From Marivivens niveibacter (GTDB lineage: Bacteria; Pseudomonadota; Alphaproteobacteria; Rhodobacterales; Rhodobacteraceae), in assembly GCF_002150005.2 (NCBI RefSeq), contig NZ_MSPP01000001.1:248001-312000 (forward strand): a stretch of 64,000 nt of DNA, in the 5' to 3' direction. How positions within the stretch are numbered: position 1 is the stretch's first letter; each line of letters begins with the position of its first letter. Under the pieces are notes generated by a model, which searched no databases, was not told where the DNA came from, and worked only from the letters and a program-made list of their open reading frames with translations. The position numbers and the translations under genes were made by a program. Positions 8,387 to 17,428 of this stretch are shown here, in pieces.

Positions 8387-8671
8387 TCAAACGCTTTCGG
8401 CACGTTTTTCCGGATCGATGATTTCGCCAACGCGAATGCCGAAACGTTCGCCGACGACCACGACTTCGCCTTTGGCGATCGCGGTGCCATTGACCAGTAC
8501 ATCCAGCGGATCACCCGCCAAACGGTCCAGTTCGATGATCGATCCTTCGGACAATCGCAGCAGGTCGCGGATGGTCAATTCGGTGCGACCGACTTCGACC
8601 GTCAGTTTGACTTCGATCGTTTCAAGTAGTTTCAGACTTTCGGCCGTTTCGACCGTTGCTTCATCCGTCAT
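8387..8671 (-). CDS. fliN: Flagellar motor switch protein FliN
   Basis: Cytoplasmic C-ring subunit. The 94-residue product is almost all SpoA domain (VKLTVEVGRTELTIRDLL, then GSIIELDRLAGDPLDVLVNG), the minimal FliN form. It overlaps the 3' end of fliM by 11 bases. It is the last gene of the fliK-L-M-N unit. Confidence 0.95.
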   Translation of the reverse strand: MTDEATVETAESLKLLETIEVKLTVEVGRTELTIRDLLRLSEGSIIELDRLAGDPLDVLVNGTAIAKGEVVVVGERFGIRVGEIIDPEKRAESV

Positions 8672-9656
8672 GGGTGCGGCCTTTCTGTAATTTGGTTGGG
8701 TCCAGTTTTTTCGTCAGGTGCAGGGCCGATTTGCCGGTCAGTTCGCCTGCTTGGGCTTCGAACAGGGGCATACCTTCGATGCGGACCTGAACGCGGTCAT
8801 CTAAATGGGTTGGGACGATGTCCCCATCTTTGAGCGACTTGAGCTTGCGCAGCGACATCGTCGGCTCGGCCAACTGGGCGGTAACCTCTAGCGGGATCGA
8901 CAGGATCGCGCGGGTCAGGCGTTCACGCCAAGATTTGTCATCCGCCACATAGTCCGATTGCATACGGCTGCGCAGTTGGCTGGAAATGGGTTTCAGTGTT
9001 TGCAGCGGATACAAAATATCGAAACTGGCCGGTTCCAGATCGGGCAGCTGCACCATGAACGAACAGTTCACGATCATTTCGTCGCCATCCACAAAGGCGG
9101 CGAATTGCAAATTCTCTTCGCGGCTAACCAGATTAAAGGTCAACGGCATCAAGTCGCGCCATGCAAGGCGTAGCGCCTGAATGAGGTTATCCGACACGAT
9201 TTCGATCACCCGCTGTTCGGTCGCGGTGAATTCATTGCGCGATTGTTTCAGCGAACGGATCGCACCACCGTAATAGGCGTCGGTCAGCAGCGAAATGAAC
9301 GACGGCGGGATGACCAGCAATTGGTTGCCGCGCAGTTCTTCGATGCGGTTGGTCGTCATCGACAGGAATGGGTCCTGGCTGTCGCGATAGTCGTCAAAAT
9401 TACGGATTTCGGGCGGGAACGATGAAATCCTTGGCTGGAACCGCAGCATCGGCATGAAAACCGAACGAGCAATACGGCAAAAGCGGTCGTTGATCATGCG
9501 CAGGGCGTGGAATTCGCCAAGCAGCGATAGGTCATCCGATCCAAATTGATAAGATCGGTAGGATACGCCTTCTTCACCGTCTGGCGCATCCAGATCCATC
9601 AGGCCGCCGACAAGAGCGGCGACTTCGTTTGATGAAAGTTTACGCGGTGATTTCAC
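8661..9656 (-). CDS. fliM: Flagellar motor switch protein FliM
   Basis: C-ring subunit that binds phospho-CheY and couples it to rotation reversal. The 331-residue product has the N-terminal CheY-binding segment in a modified form (KLSSNEVAALVGGL), a CheC-like middle domain and a C-terminal SpoA domain. Start codon is GTG at 9656. It lies 11 bases downstream of fliL. Confidence 0.95.
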   Translation of the reverse strand: MKSPRKLSSNEVAALVGGLMDLDAPDGEEGVSYRSYQFGSDDLSLLGEFHALRMINDRFCRIARSVFMPMLRFQPRISSFPPEIRNFDDYRDSQDPFLSMTTNRIEELRGNQLLVIPPSFISLLTDAYYGGAIRSLKQSRNEFTATEQRVIEIVSDNLIQALRLAWRDLMPLTFNLVSREENLQFAAFVDGDEMIVNCSFMVQLPDLEPASFDILYPLQTLKPISSQLRSRMQSDYVADDKSWRERLTRAILSIPLEVTAQLAEPTMSLRKLKSLKDGDIVPTHLDDRVQVRIEGMPLFEAQAGELTGKSALHLTKKLDPTKLQKGRTHDG

Positions 9657-9667
9657 TTGAGTGATCC

Positions 9668-10261
9668 CTATTGCAAGACGAACGAGGTAAAGAAGACGTC
9701 CTCGACACCGCCGAACCCTTCGAGCCCTTCGAGGCGGGCGTTGACGACATTTTTGATAGCCAAGGCCAGTTCATCACGGCCCGCTGCATCGGATACGGTT
9801 TCTTCGCTGAAATCGCCCATGATGTTCAGGATGTCAGACCGGATCGCGACCTTGTGGGTTTCGACGTTGGTCATGACCTGTTCGCCGTATTGGGTCGACA
9901 TACCAATGCCGACCTGCATATAGCGGCGCGATCCCATCAGGTTCGTCGTGAGCGGTTCTTCCATCTGGTAGTAGGAAGTTTCGAACATCGCAGTTTCGGG
10001 CAATTCGCGTGGAATGCGTTCAGGCAGGCCGTCGCCTTCGCCCTCTCCTTCGCCTTCGGCGGCTTCGCCTTCGGTTTCGGGTTCAGGGGCAAGCAGCGAC
10101 AGCGCATTTTGCGCAGGCGACATAGGGTTGGCGAAATAGAACCAACCACCAGCAAAACCAACACCAAGCAGAATGGCGGCAATAACCAGCCGCACGATCA
10201 GTTTGATGATCTTGCTGACAATACCCGGTTCTTTTGGTGCGTCTTCGGTTGCGTCGGCCAT
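9668..10261 (-). CDS. fliL: Flagellar basal body-associated protein FliL
   Basis: Single-span inner-membrane protein that surrounds the stator and supports torque. In its 197 residues: a transmembrane helix at about 23-42, an acidic Glu/Gly-rich linker (about 60-80) and the periplasmic FliL domain ending in DVFFTSFVLQ, the family C-terminus. It lies 8 bases after fliK. A second, divergent FliL-like gene is at 30585-31055. Confidence 0.95.
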   Translation of the reverse strand: MADATEDAPKEPGIVSKIIKLIVRLVIAAILLGVGFAGGWFYFANPMSPAQNALSLLAPEPETEGEAAEGEGEGEGDGLPERIPRELPETAMFETSYYQMEEPLTTNLMGSRRYMQVGIGMSTQYGEQVMTNVETHKVAIRSDILNIMGDFSEETVSDAAGRDELALAIKNVVNARLEGLEGFGGVEDVFFTSFVLQ

Positions 10262-10269
10262 TTTGGTCC

Positions 10270-11790
10270 TCAGGCGATCAGATTAACAAGGCTACTAGAT
10301 AGTTTTACGGTTGGGGCAGGTGCGTCATTACCATCACCCGATTGGCCATTGGCAAAGCCGTGGCCGTTTTGACCCTGACCCTGGCCGCCATTGCCGTCAC
10401 GGCGCTGGCCAGCGCTGGCATCTTGGCCGGTAAGGGTCAGGCCATTTTTGGACATCATCTCACTTAGCCGCTGTTCGTTTTGGTTGAACAGTTTGGCGGC
10501 TTCGGATGTGTCCGTCAAAATCGTGACATGTGCGGCGCCGTCGCGGACTTCCATCCGGATCCGCAAACCACCCAAATTTTCGGGTGTGAGCGCGATATCA
10601 ATATCGCCGCCGTCTTCGGTAAAGCTGGCTTCGATCTGGTTGGCCAGTTCGTCCATCCACGCTTCTTGGGTGGTGTCGATGGTCGCAGTTTCAGCCTGCG
10701 TTTCTGTGGCAGTTTCGCTCGTTAGCCCGGTTTGCTCGATAGGTTGGCCCGATGCGTCAACGTTTTGCGGTTGAGCGGGCTGCGCGGCCTGCACTTTGGT
10801 CGCTTCGGCCAGCATATTTTCAAACTTTGCCGTCGGCATTGTCGTGTCTGTCATGGCCGCGCCAGTGTGGGATGGACGCAGTGCAGCACGACGTTTTGCA
10901 GGCGTCACATCAATCGCGTCGCTGCTGTCGCTGTCCGAAACGGTTTCGGAATCTGAATTAGTTTGCGATGCAGGACCAATCGTTGGTTGGGGGTTCTCAG
11001 ATGGAGTTGATTGGGCCTGCATCGCGCCCATAGGCGTTTTTGCCACACCCGAAGGTGCCGCAGAACGCCCTGCAACCGGTTTCGACGCTGTGCCAGATGT
11101 CTGGGACGCTGTTGCCTCTGCTTGCGCATTGGCGGCGACAATCTGGGCTGGTTGCTGTTGGGATTCGATAATTTGTTTTGGTTGGACGGCTTGCATTTCG
11201 GCAGCGTCGGTTGTTGCGATCTGGTCTGTCGCAGCATCGCTGTTTTCTAGATCGGTGATTTCGGTGGTGCCATCCGCACTCAGAGCCGTCGCGGCTGCTG
11301 CCGCAGCAACGGGTGTAGCCACAATCGCGGCTGGGATCATGGTCGCGGGGCCGTCCGTAGCGTCGGTTGTTTCCGCGCCTGTGTCGGCAATATCCAGTTC
11401 TGCACCTGGAATAACCTGCGGTTTGTCGGTGGACTGCGCGACGATTTTGACTGGCAGATTCACATTGGCCGCTGTGCGATTGAATAATGCGGGATCAATG
11501 TCTGCCTCGGCCTCTTGGGATTCCAAAAGAGCCAGAATTTCGGGCATGTCGGTCGGCAACGCTTCACCGTCCGCCGAAGGCGATCCATCGGCCAAATCAA
11601 ATTCTGTCAGGCCGTCACCCAGTGTAGGCATTCCCAACAGATCGGCGGATTCACCAGTTTCACCGACAGGGGCGACTGTCGCCATAAGGCGATCAAAAAG
11701 GGCTGTTTGGCTGTTCGTTTTGCCAGCTTTGCCCGATGTTGCGGGAACAAGGCTGTTTGATTTTGAGTCAGCTATGTTGATCGGTTCCAT
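10270..11790 (-). CDS. fliK: Flagellar hook-length control protein FliK
   Basis: Secreted molecular ruler that sets hook length and triggers the FlhB switch. The long Ala/Thr/Pro-rich N-terminal part is low complexity (about 1-390). The C-terminal Flg_hook domain (about 410-470) has the signature LTPENLGGLRIRMEV and a downstream EQRLSEMM. I chose the ATG at 11790 (MEPINIADSK), which has AAAAGG upstream and lies 25 bases after the predicted transcript start, over longer forms that would run through the promoter. It yields 506 residues. Confidence 0.92.
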   Translation of the reverse strand: MEPINIADSKSNSLVPATSGKAGKTNSQTALFDRLMATVAPVGETGESADLLGMPTLGDGLTEFDLADGSPSADGEALPTDMPEILALLESQEAEADIDPALFNRTAANVNLPVKIVAQSTDKPQVIPGAELDIADTGAETTDATDGPATMIPAAIVATPVAAAAAATALSADGTTEITDLENSDAATDQIATTDAAEMQAVQPKQIIESQQQPAQIVAANAQAEATASQTSGTASKPVAGRSAAPSGVAKTPMGAMQAQSTPSENPQPTIGPASQTNSDSETVSDSDSSDAIDVTPAKRRAALRPSHTGAAMTDTTMPTAKFENMLAEATKVQAAQPAQPQNVDASGQPIEQTGLTSETATETQAETATIDTTQEAWMDELANQIEASFTEDGGDIDIALTPENLGGLRIRMEVRDGAAHVTILTDTSEAAKLFNQNEQRLSEMMSKNGLTLTGQDASAGQRRDGNGGQGQGQNGHGFANGQSGDGNDAPAPTVKLSSSLVNLIA

Positions 11791-11825
11791 GGTAAGCCTT
11801 TTTTCAATCGCTTCGGAGCATTGAT

Positions 11826-11842
11826 TGCAAAGTCTGTGCCAA
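11826..11842 (-). promoter_or_regulatory. Sigma-54 promoter of fliKLMN
   Basis: The minus strand reads TTGGCACAGACTTTGCA, an essentially perfect -24/-12 element. It begins directly after the fliJ stop codon; the predicted start near 11815 is 25 bases before the fliK ATG. Confidence 0.92.
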
Positions 11843-12247
11843 CTATCGGCGCGGGACGGGGCGCGATGCCATTTCGCGCGCTTCGCGTTCGTCTTCTTCT
11901 TCGGCGCGGGCTTGTGCGGCCGCATTCACTAGGTATTGGGTCTTGTAATCTTGCCGCGCAAATTCTGTACGAGACTGTTCTAGCTTTTTGGAAAGCTCGA
12001 CCTTGCGTTCGGATTGTACCGCGGCTTCGGCAGCGATTTTGGTGTTCAGCGATGATGCACTGCGCAATTGGGCGGCCAATACGGGGCCTTTGACCTGACG
12101 TTCATCCAAAATGGTGCGCAACCGTTCAGACAGCATTTCTGCCTGATTATGCGCTGCCGTGATATTGCGCAGCTCACGCATTTTTTCGGCTTTGGTGGCG
12201 GCCTCTTTCTTTGCCATCAGAGTGTATAGGTCACTACGATTGCGCAT
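11843..12247 (-). CDS. fliJ: Flagellar export chaperone FliJ
   Basis: A 134-residue, almost wholly helical, charged protein (long heptad-like stretch about 10-120, tail EEEDEREAREMASR). It is in the fliJ position directly after the export ATPase fliI, with a 14-base overlap. FliJ forms the stalk in the ATPase ring and escorts export chaperones. Assignment rests on coiled-coil character and gene order more than on motifs. Confidence 0.85.
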   Translation of the reverse strand: MRNRSDLYTLMAKKEAATKAEKMRELRNITAAHNQAEMLSERLRTILDERQVKGPVLAAQLRSASSLNTKIAAEAAVQSERKVELSKKLEQSRTEFARQDYKTQYLVNAAAQARAEEEDEREAREMASRPVPRR

Positions 12248-13583
12248 TTGCGGTTCCTGCTGGTTTTGTTAGGGCGATGGCGGCTTCGACGCTTTGGGCG
12301 TAGGGGGATGGATCGTGCGGGTCTTGGCGGATCAGGGCCTGCATTGCGGGCCATAGGCGAACGGCTTCGTCCAGATCGGGGTCTTGGCCTGGCGTGTAGC
12401 CGCCCATCAGCATCAGATCGCGGTTGTCCATGTAGAGCGAAATGAGCTGGCGGATACGTGCGCCAGCGGCCCGATGTTCTGGGGTGACAACATCGTTCAT
12501 AACGCGGCTGATCGATTGCGGAATATCGACCGCAGGGTACAAACCCATCTGTGTTTGGCGGCGGGACAATACGATGTGGCCGTCCAAAATGGCACGCGCC
12601 GTATCAACGACGGGGTCGTTTGTCGTGTCATCACCATCTGCCAGAACGGTATAGATCGCAGTAATCGCCCCCTGTCCTGGCAAACCAGGGCCGGTGCGTT
12701 CAATCAAATTCGGGATCATCGAAACGACCGAAGGTGGATACCCTTTAGCGGTTGGTTGTTCACCCAGCGCCAGACCGATTTCGCGCTGTGCGTGGGCAAC
12801 GCGGGTCAGGCTGTCCATAATCAACAGTACCTGTTTGCCTTGCGAACGGAAATATTCGGCAATTGCCGTCGCGCGGCGCGCAGCACGCAGACGCAGCAGC
12901 GGGGAACGGTCTGCGGGTACTGCGACCATGCACAGTTTGTTGGCCGCTTCACCTGCCATCAGGCTGCGGGCAAAGGCGCCAACTTCGCGGGCACGTTCGC
13001 CGATCAGGCCGACGACGACAACGTCAGCTTCGGTAAAGCGGGTCATCATTTCGATCAGCACGGATTTACCCACGCCAGATCCCGCGACAATGCCAACGCG
13101 CTGGCCTTGGCCAACGGTCAAGCACGCGTTCAGAATTCGCACGCCGACGTCCAACGGTTTGGTCACGCCTGTACGGGCCAGCGGGTTCATCACTTTGCCT
13201 GCAAGGGGCCATTCATCGGTGCAAAACGGTTCGGGGCGATCGTCCAAAGGATTACCTTCGGCGTCAATCACACGACCCAGCAGCGCATCGCCAACAGCGA
13301 CCATACGCCCGCCATTACGTAATCGCACAGACGCCCCCGCGATAATCGCAGCGCCGGGGGTATCCAGAAACACAAGGTTACGGCCATCCGCGAACCCAAT
13401 GATTTCGCCCTGCACAGGGTCACCTGTTTCCGCGTCGATTTCGCACAACGCGCCCGGAGTTGCAGGAAAACCCGAGGTTTCAACGATCAAGCCATCATAT
13501 TTCAAAACGCGGCCTGTGATGTGCGTGGACATGGCATCAGCGTTGGCCACACGGCCCGCAATTTGCTGGATTAACGGGTTCAT
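12234..13583 (-). CDS. fliI: Flagellum-specific export ATPase FliI
   Basis: Hexameric F1-beta-like ATPase powering flagellar protein export. Walker A GIVAGSGVGKS is at residues 164-174, followed by VVVGLIGERAREVGAF and the Walker B region LLIMDSLTRVAHAQRE. At 449 residues it is full length. Its ATG overlaps the fliH stop by 4 bases. Confidence 0.97.
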   Translation of the reverse strand: MNPLIQQIAGRVANADAMSTHITGRVLKYDGLIVETSGFPATPGALCEIDAETGDPVQGEIIGFADGRNLVFLDTPGAAIIAGASVRLRNGGRMVAVGDALLGRVIDAEGNPLDDRPEPFCTDEWPLAGKVMNPLARTGVTKPLDVGVRILNACLTVGQGQRVGIVAGSGVGKSVLIEMMTRFTEADVVVVGLIGERAREVGAFARSLMAGEAANKLCMVAVPADRSPLLRLRAARRATAIAEYFRSQGKQVLLIMDSLTRVAHAQREIGLALGEQPTAKGYPPSVVSMIPNLIERTGPGLPGQGAITAIYTVLADGDDTTNDPVVDTARAILDGHIVLSRRQTQMGLYPAVDIPQSISRVMNDVVTPEHRAAGARIRQLISLYMDNRDLMLMGGYTPGQDPDLDEAVRLWPAMQALIRQDPHDPSPYAQSVEAAIALTKPAGTANAQS

Positions 13584-14380
13584 GTGTCGGACCCCGATGA
13601 TTTTTTCGGTGCAGGATTTGCGGTTGGTGCGCGGCCACTGTTTTCGGCAGCAGCTTTTTCATTCGCAGGCTGGGCCGTCAGATCATTCGGGGCGATCACG
13701 TCCTCTAGCCGAACAGCATCGGACCGCACGATCACATCGCCGCGTCCCAAACCCAGATCAATCGACAGCATGTCGGGATCAATGGTTTCGCTGGTGCCGA
13801 TGTAAGGTTCAATCGCTGCAAAATCGCCAGGGTTCAGGCGGATTTTGACAGAACGGATGCCTTGGGACACGCGGTCTGCGATGGCTTCGATCCGTGTTAG
13901 AAAGGGTAGGGGCATGATGTCGATTTCCATGCCTGCGCGTTCACTTGCCAAACGGCGGATTGCGATGTCCAACGTGTCGACAATCTGGGCGCTGTCTTCG
14001 GGGTGTAGTTCGGATAGGCGCGCCACGGCGCGTTCAAACGCGGCTTTTGCGTCTTGAAGTTGGGCGCGTTCTTCGTTGATTTCGCCCTCTAGCCGTGCGC
14101 GTTCTTCGGCGATGCCTTCGGCTTTTGCGGCAGCGCGGGCAGCGGCGATACGGTGTTCAACTTCGGCTTCGGGAATGCCTTGAACCAGCGCTTCGGTGAC
14201 GGGGGCAATGTTTTCCGCGTCTTCGATAACAGTCGCGCTGTCGGCGATCGTTTTTGCCGCGAATTTAGTTGCATCCGCCGGTTCGCGAAAATTGCGTTCG
14301 ACAAATCCCTGTTCCGCATTGGAACGGATCATTTCCAAAATATCGGCAGGGCGGATTTTGCGTGGTTCTGGCTGAGTCAT
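13580..14380 (-). CDS. fliH: Flagellar assembly protein FliH
   Basis: Negative regulator and stator-like stalk of FliI. The 266-residue product has a long Ala/Glu/Arg-rich helix (about 85-145) followed by the FliH/HrpE C-terminal fold (LDIAIRRLASERAGMEIDI, later IRSVKIRLNPGDFAAIEPY). It lies 3 bases after fliG and overlaps fliI. Confidence 0.9.
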   Translation of the reverse strand: MTQPEPRKIRPADILEMIRSNAEQGFVERNFREPADATKFAAKTIADSATVIEDAENIAPVTEALVQGIPEAEVEHRIAAARAAAKAEGIAEERARLEGEINEERAQLQDAKAAFERAVARLSELHPEDSAQIVDTLDIAIRRLASERAGMEIDIMPLPFLTRIEAIADRVSQGIRSVKIRLNPGDFAAIEPYIGTSETIDPDMLSIDLGLGRGDVIVRSDAVRLEDVIAPNDLTAQPANEKAAAENSGRAPTANPAPKKSSGSDT

Positions 14381-14383
14381 AGT

Positions 14384-15388
14384 TTACACCATCTGTTCGC
14401 CGCCACGGCCTGCCAGCACGATTGTGCCTTCGTCGGCCATGCGCCGCGCGACTGCGACGATCTGTTTTTGTGCCTCTTGAACTTCGGTCAGGCGCACTGG
14501 GCCCATTGCCTCCATTTCGTCGCGGATGTTTGCGGCGGCACGGGTGGACATGCAGGACAGCAGTTTCGCTTGCAGTTCTTCGTCCGCACCTTTCAGCGCC
14601 AGAACCAGCAGTTCGGCTTCGACCGAACGCATCAGGGTCTGCATCGAACGGTCGTCGGATTTGATCAGGTTGTCGAAGACGAACATGTTGTCTTCGATCG
14701 ACTGCATAAGCGTTTTGTCTTCTTTGCGCAGGTTGCCCAGAATACGCTGTTCCATGTCGGAACGGGTAAAGTTCAGGATGCGAGCCGCCGCCTTTACGCC
14801 GCCAATCTGGCTGGCGCGCATAGTGGACGATTGTTTGAACTTGCGCTGCATGACCTGTTCCAGATCCTTTAGCGGTTCTGGCTGCACGGTATTCAGTGCC
14901 GCGATGCGGTGCACCAGATCGCCCTGTAATTCGTCAGGCAGCAAACCCAGAACTTCGGCTGCTAGGCCATAATCTAGACAAGCAATAACCAGCGCCATAA
15001 TCTGAGGGTGTTCATCCGCGATCAGCTCTGCGATTGCGCGGGCGTCCATCCAATCCAGAATTTCGATCGGTTTGTTGGTATCCATCGGGTTGATACGCGA
15101 CAGCACGGATTGCGCTTTGTCATCGCCCAAGGCCTCGGTCATGATGTTCTGAATGTAGCCAGGCGCACCCAAACCAATGCCAGATTCTTTGCGCAGAGCG
15201 ATCAGGAACTCTTCGATGATTTCGTCCAGCGTGTCATTATCGATATCATTGACTTGATACATGGCCGAACCCAGATGCTGCACTTCGCGCGGGGCAAGGT
15301 TGCGCAAGATGTCTGCCGCGGCCTTTTCGCCGAATAGCATCATCAGAACAGCGGCCTTTTGGGTTTTGGTGACTGAAGTTGTTGCCAT
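14384..15388 (-). CDS. fliG: Flagellar motor switch protein FliG
   Basis: C-ring protein that contacts the stator and generates torque. Its 334 residues include the N-terminal domain (TQKAAVLMMLFGEKAAADIL), the middle EHPQIMALVIACL motif and the C-terminal torque helix (MFVFDNLIKSDDRSMQTLMR). It lies one base downstream of fliF, with which it interacts. Confidence 0.97.
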   Translation of the reverse strand: MATTSVTKTQKAAVLMMLFGEKAAADILRNLAPREVQHLGSAMYQVNDIDNDTLDEIIEEFLIALRKESGIGLGAPGYIQNIMTEALGDDKAQSVLSRINPMDTNKPIEILDWMDARAIAELIADEHPQIMALVIACLDYGLAAEVLGLLPDELQGDLVHRIAALNTVQPEPLKDLEQVMQRKFKQSSTMRASQIGGVKAAARILNFTRSDMEQRILGNLRKEDKTLMQSIEDNMFVFDNLIKSDDRSMQTLMRSVEAELLVLALKGADEELQAKLLSCMSTRAAANIRDEMEAMGPVRLTEVQEAQKQIVAVARRMADEGTIVLAGRGGEQMV

Positions 15389-15389
15389 G

Positions 15390-17081
15390 TTACGATACCT
15401 GGTCGATTTCGTCGGACATCATACGGTGCAGAACCGATGCGATACGTGCGGGGTCTTCGGCAGCGAGCTGTCGCATGACTTCGAATTTTTCGTCGCGGCT
15501 GACATCACCACCAATGGCGGCTTCGGCCAATTCCATGCGGCGGCTGTTCAGGCGTTTTTGGACGTCTGTCAGGCTTTCGCCTTCGCCGACTTCGATTGCG
15601 GTCGAACCCATTGGTTGTGCGGCTTCGATAGCGGTGTTGGCTGGAACAAGGACACGATCCAGAATTGGACGGACGACACCCAAACCGATCACAGCCAGTG
15701 CGACGACAATGGCGACTTGGCGCAGGACATCAGGTAACCACGTGACGCTTTTGATTGGGGAACCAGAGGCGATTTCCATCGGTTGGAACGATTGCGCCAT
15801 GACGGTTACGCTGTCGCCGCGTTCTGCGTTAAATCCGATCGCGCTGCGGGCCAATTGTTCTAGGCTTGTCAGATCGGGGCCAGCTGCGCCTTCTTCGCCT
15901 TCGGCAGCAGGTTCGGCGTGGACCAGAACAGCTGCGCTGATGCGAACGACACGTGCGCCTGGGGCTTGAGTTGCGGTGACGGTGCGGCTGACTTCGTAGT
16001 TGCGCGTGGTCGATGTCGAACGATTGGTCGGACCCGTTGTTTCGGTGGCGGTGGTTTCTTCGCCATCAGCCAAAGTGTTCAACTCTGCCGCTGGAGGGGG
16101 AGCGTTCGATACCGCACCCGGAATGCCGCGCGCTTGTCCTTCGGAGGTTTCAGACAGCGACTCTTGTTCCGATAGAACGACCGATCCGTTCGGATCCAGC
16201 ATTTCCGATGTGGTTTCCATGCGGGTGAAATCCATTTCGACGGTGACTTGAACGGACATGTTGTCTGGGCCGACGACTGGGGCCAGCAGCGATTCAATGC
16301 GGTTGCGATATAGGCCTTCTAGTTGGACGCGGTGTTCCAATTCGCGGTCCGACAACATCAGACCGGTTTCATCTGCGCCGCGCGACAATAGGCGGCCCAT
16401 TTGGTCAACGACGGTCACATCCTGACGTGCCATGCCGGGAACAGAGGAAGACACCAGATTCACGATGGCATCGACCTGACCACGGTCCAACGAACGGCCA
16501 GCAGCCAGTTGCAGGAAAACCGATGCGCGGGGCGGGGCGGTATCGCGCAGGAATGCCGACCGTTCAGGCAGTGCCAGATGAACGCGGGCGCCTTGCACAA
16601 TGCCGATTTCAGAGATGGAGCGGGCCAGATCGTATTCTTGGGCCTGACGCAAACGCGCGCCTTCGACACTGCGCGATGCGCCCATTGGCAGGTCGGTGAT
16701 CATGTCGCCGCCTGTTGGCACGCTTTGTGGCAGGCCAGCGGATGCCAGCGCCATGCGGGCTGAATAATAATCTTTGGATGCGACCATGACATCGCCGGTG
16801 CCATTGTCGATTGTCACATCAATGCCAGTGGCGCGCAGGGTTTCGACGACTTGGGATTTGTCATTTTCTGCCATGCCTGGATACAGCGCCGTACGCGATG
16901 GTTCGGACAGCAGTGCCCAAGCCAGAAATCCAACCACCAGCATGCCGACGATCATGATTGCAGGCATAGCGCGCTGGATCGCGGGTTGTCGCATCATGAC
17001 CCCGACGTTCGACAGCGCACCGCTGGCGGTTGCCGCGAGTGAACGGTTCTGATCGGTTGGGTTGGTATTTGCCACAGACAT
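15390..17081 (-). CDS. fliF: Flagellar MS-ring protein FliF
   Basis: Forms the MS ring in the inner membrane. The 563-residue product has an N-terminal membrane helix (about 38-60), the YscJ/FliF domain (LYPGMAENDKSQVVETL onward, about 65-260), an outer ring-building domain and a second membrane helix (about 440-460), with the FliG-binding C-terminus ending MMSDEIDQVS. It lies 28 bases after fliE. Confidence 0.97.
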   Translation of the reverse strand: MSVANTNPTDQNRSLAATASGALSNVGVMMRQPAIQRAMPAIMIVGMLVVGFLAWALLSEPSRTALYPGMAENDKSQVVETLRATGIDVTIDNGTGDVMVASKDYYSARMALASAGLPQSVPTGGDMITDLPMGASRSVEGARLRQAQEYDLARSISEIGIVQGARVHLALPERSAFLRDTAPPRASVFLQLAAGRSLDRGQVDAIVNLVSSSVPGMARQDVTVVDQMGRLLSRGADETGLMLSDRELEHRVQLEGLYRNRIESLLAPVVGPDNMSVQVTVEMDFTRMETTSEMLDPNGSVVLSEQESLSETSEGQARGIPGAVSNAPPPAAELNTLADGEETTATETTGPTNRSTSTTRNYEVSRTVTATQAPGARVVRISAAVLVHAEPAAEGEEGAAGPDLTSLEQLARSAIGFNAERGDSVTVMAQSFQPMEIASGSPIKSVTWLPDVLRQVAIVVALAVIGLGVVRPILDRVLVPANTAIEAAQPMGSTAIEVGEGESLTDVQKRLNSRRMELAEAAIGGDVSRDEKFEVMRQLAAEDPARIASVLHRMMSDEIDQVS

Positions 17082-17109
17082 TTATGTTCGCCTTAAACGG
17101 GGGCGGTCG

Positions 17110-17418
17110 TTAGACCGGCATGTTCATGATGTCGCGATACGCGGACAAAGCTTTGTTTCGGACCTGAAGCGTCAGCTGCATCGAAAGCGATGAGACCTGT
17201 TGGTCGACCATCACGGATGCCAGATCATTTTCCTGGCCCAGTTCGAACGCAGTAGCGCTGGCACGCGCATTGGCTTGAGCCTCGTTCAGATCATCGACTG
17301 CGCCTTTTATACGTTCGCCGAAGTCGGGACCGTTGGCGGCAGGCGTTTGGGCTTCGGCTTTGGCCGATTGCAGCGCCTGAAGCGGGGAAGGTACAGAATT
17401 GATGCCAGAGATGCTCAT
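17110..17418 (-). CDS. fliE: Flagellar hook-basal body protein FliE
   Basis: A 102-residue rod/MS-ring adaptor. The C-terminal half (NDLASVMVDQQVSSLSMQLT then QVRNKALSAYRDIMNMPV) is the FliE signature. It lies 10 bases downstream of fleT. Confidence 0.95.
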   Translation of the reverse strand: MSISGINSVPSPLQALQSAKAEAQTPAANGPDFGERIKGAVDDLNEAQANARASATAFELGQENDLASVMVDQQVSSLSMQLTLQVRNKALSAYRDIMNMPV

Positions 17419-17428
17419 TGGTCAGTCC

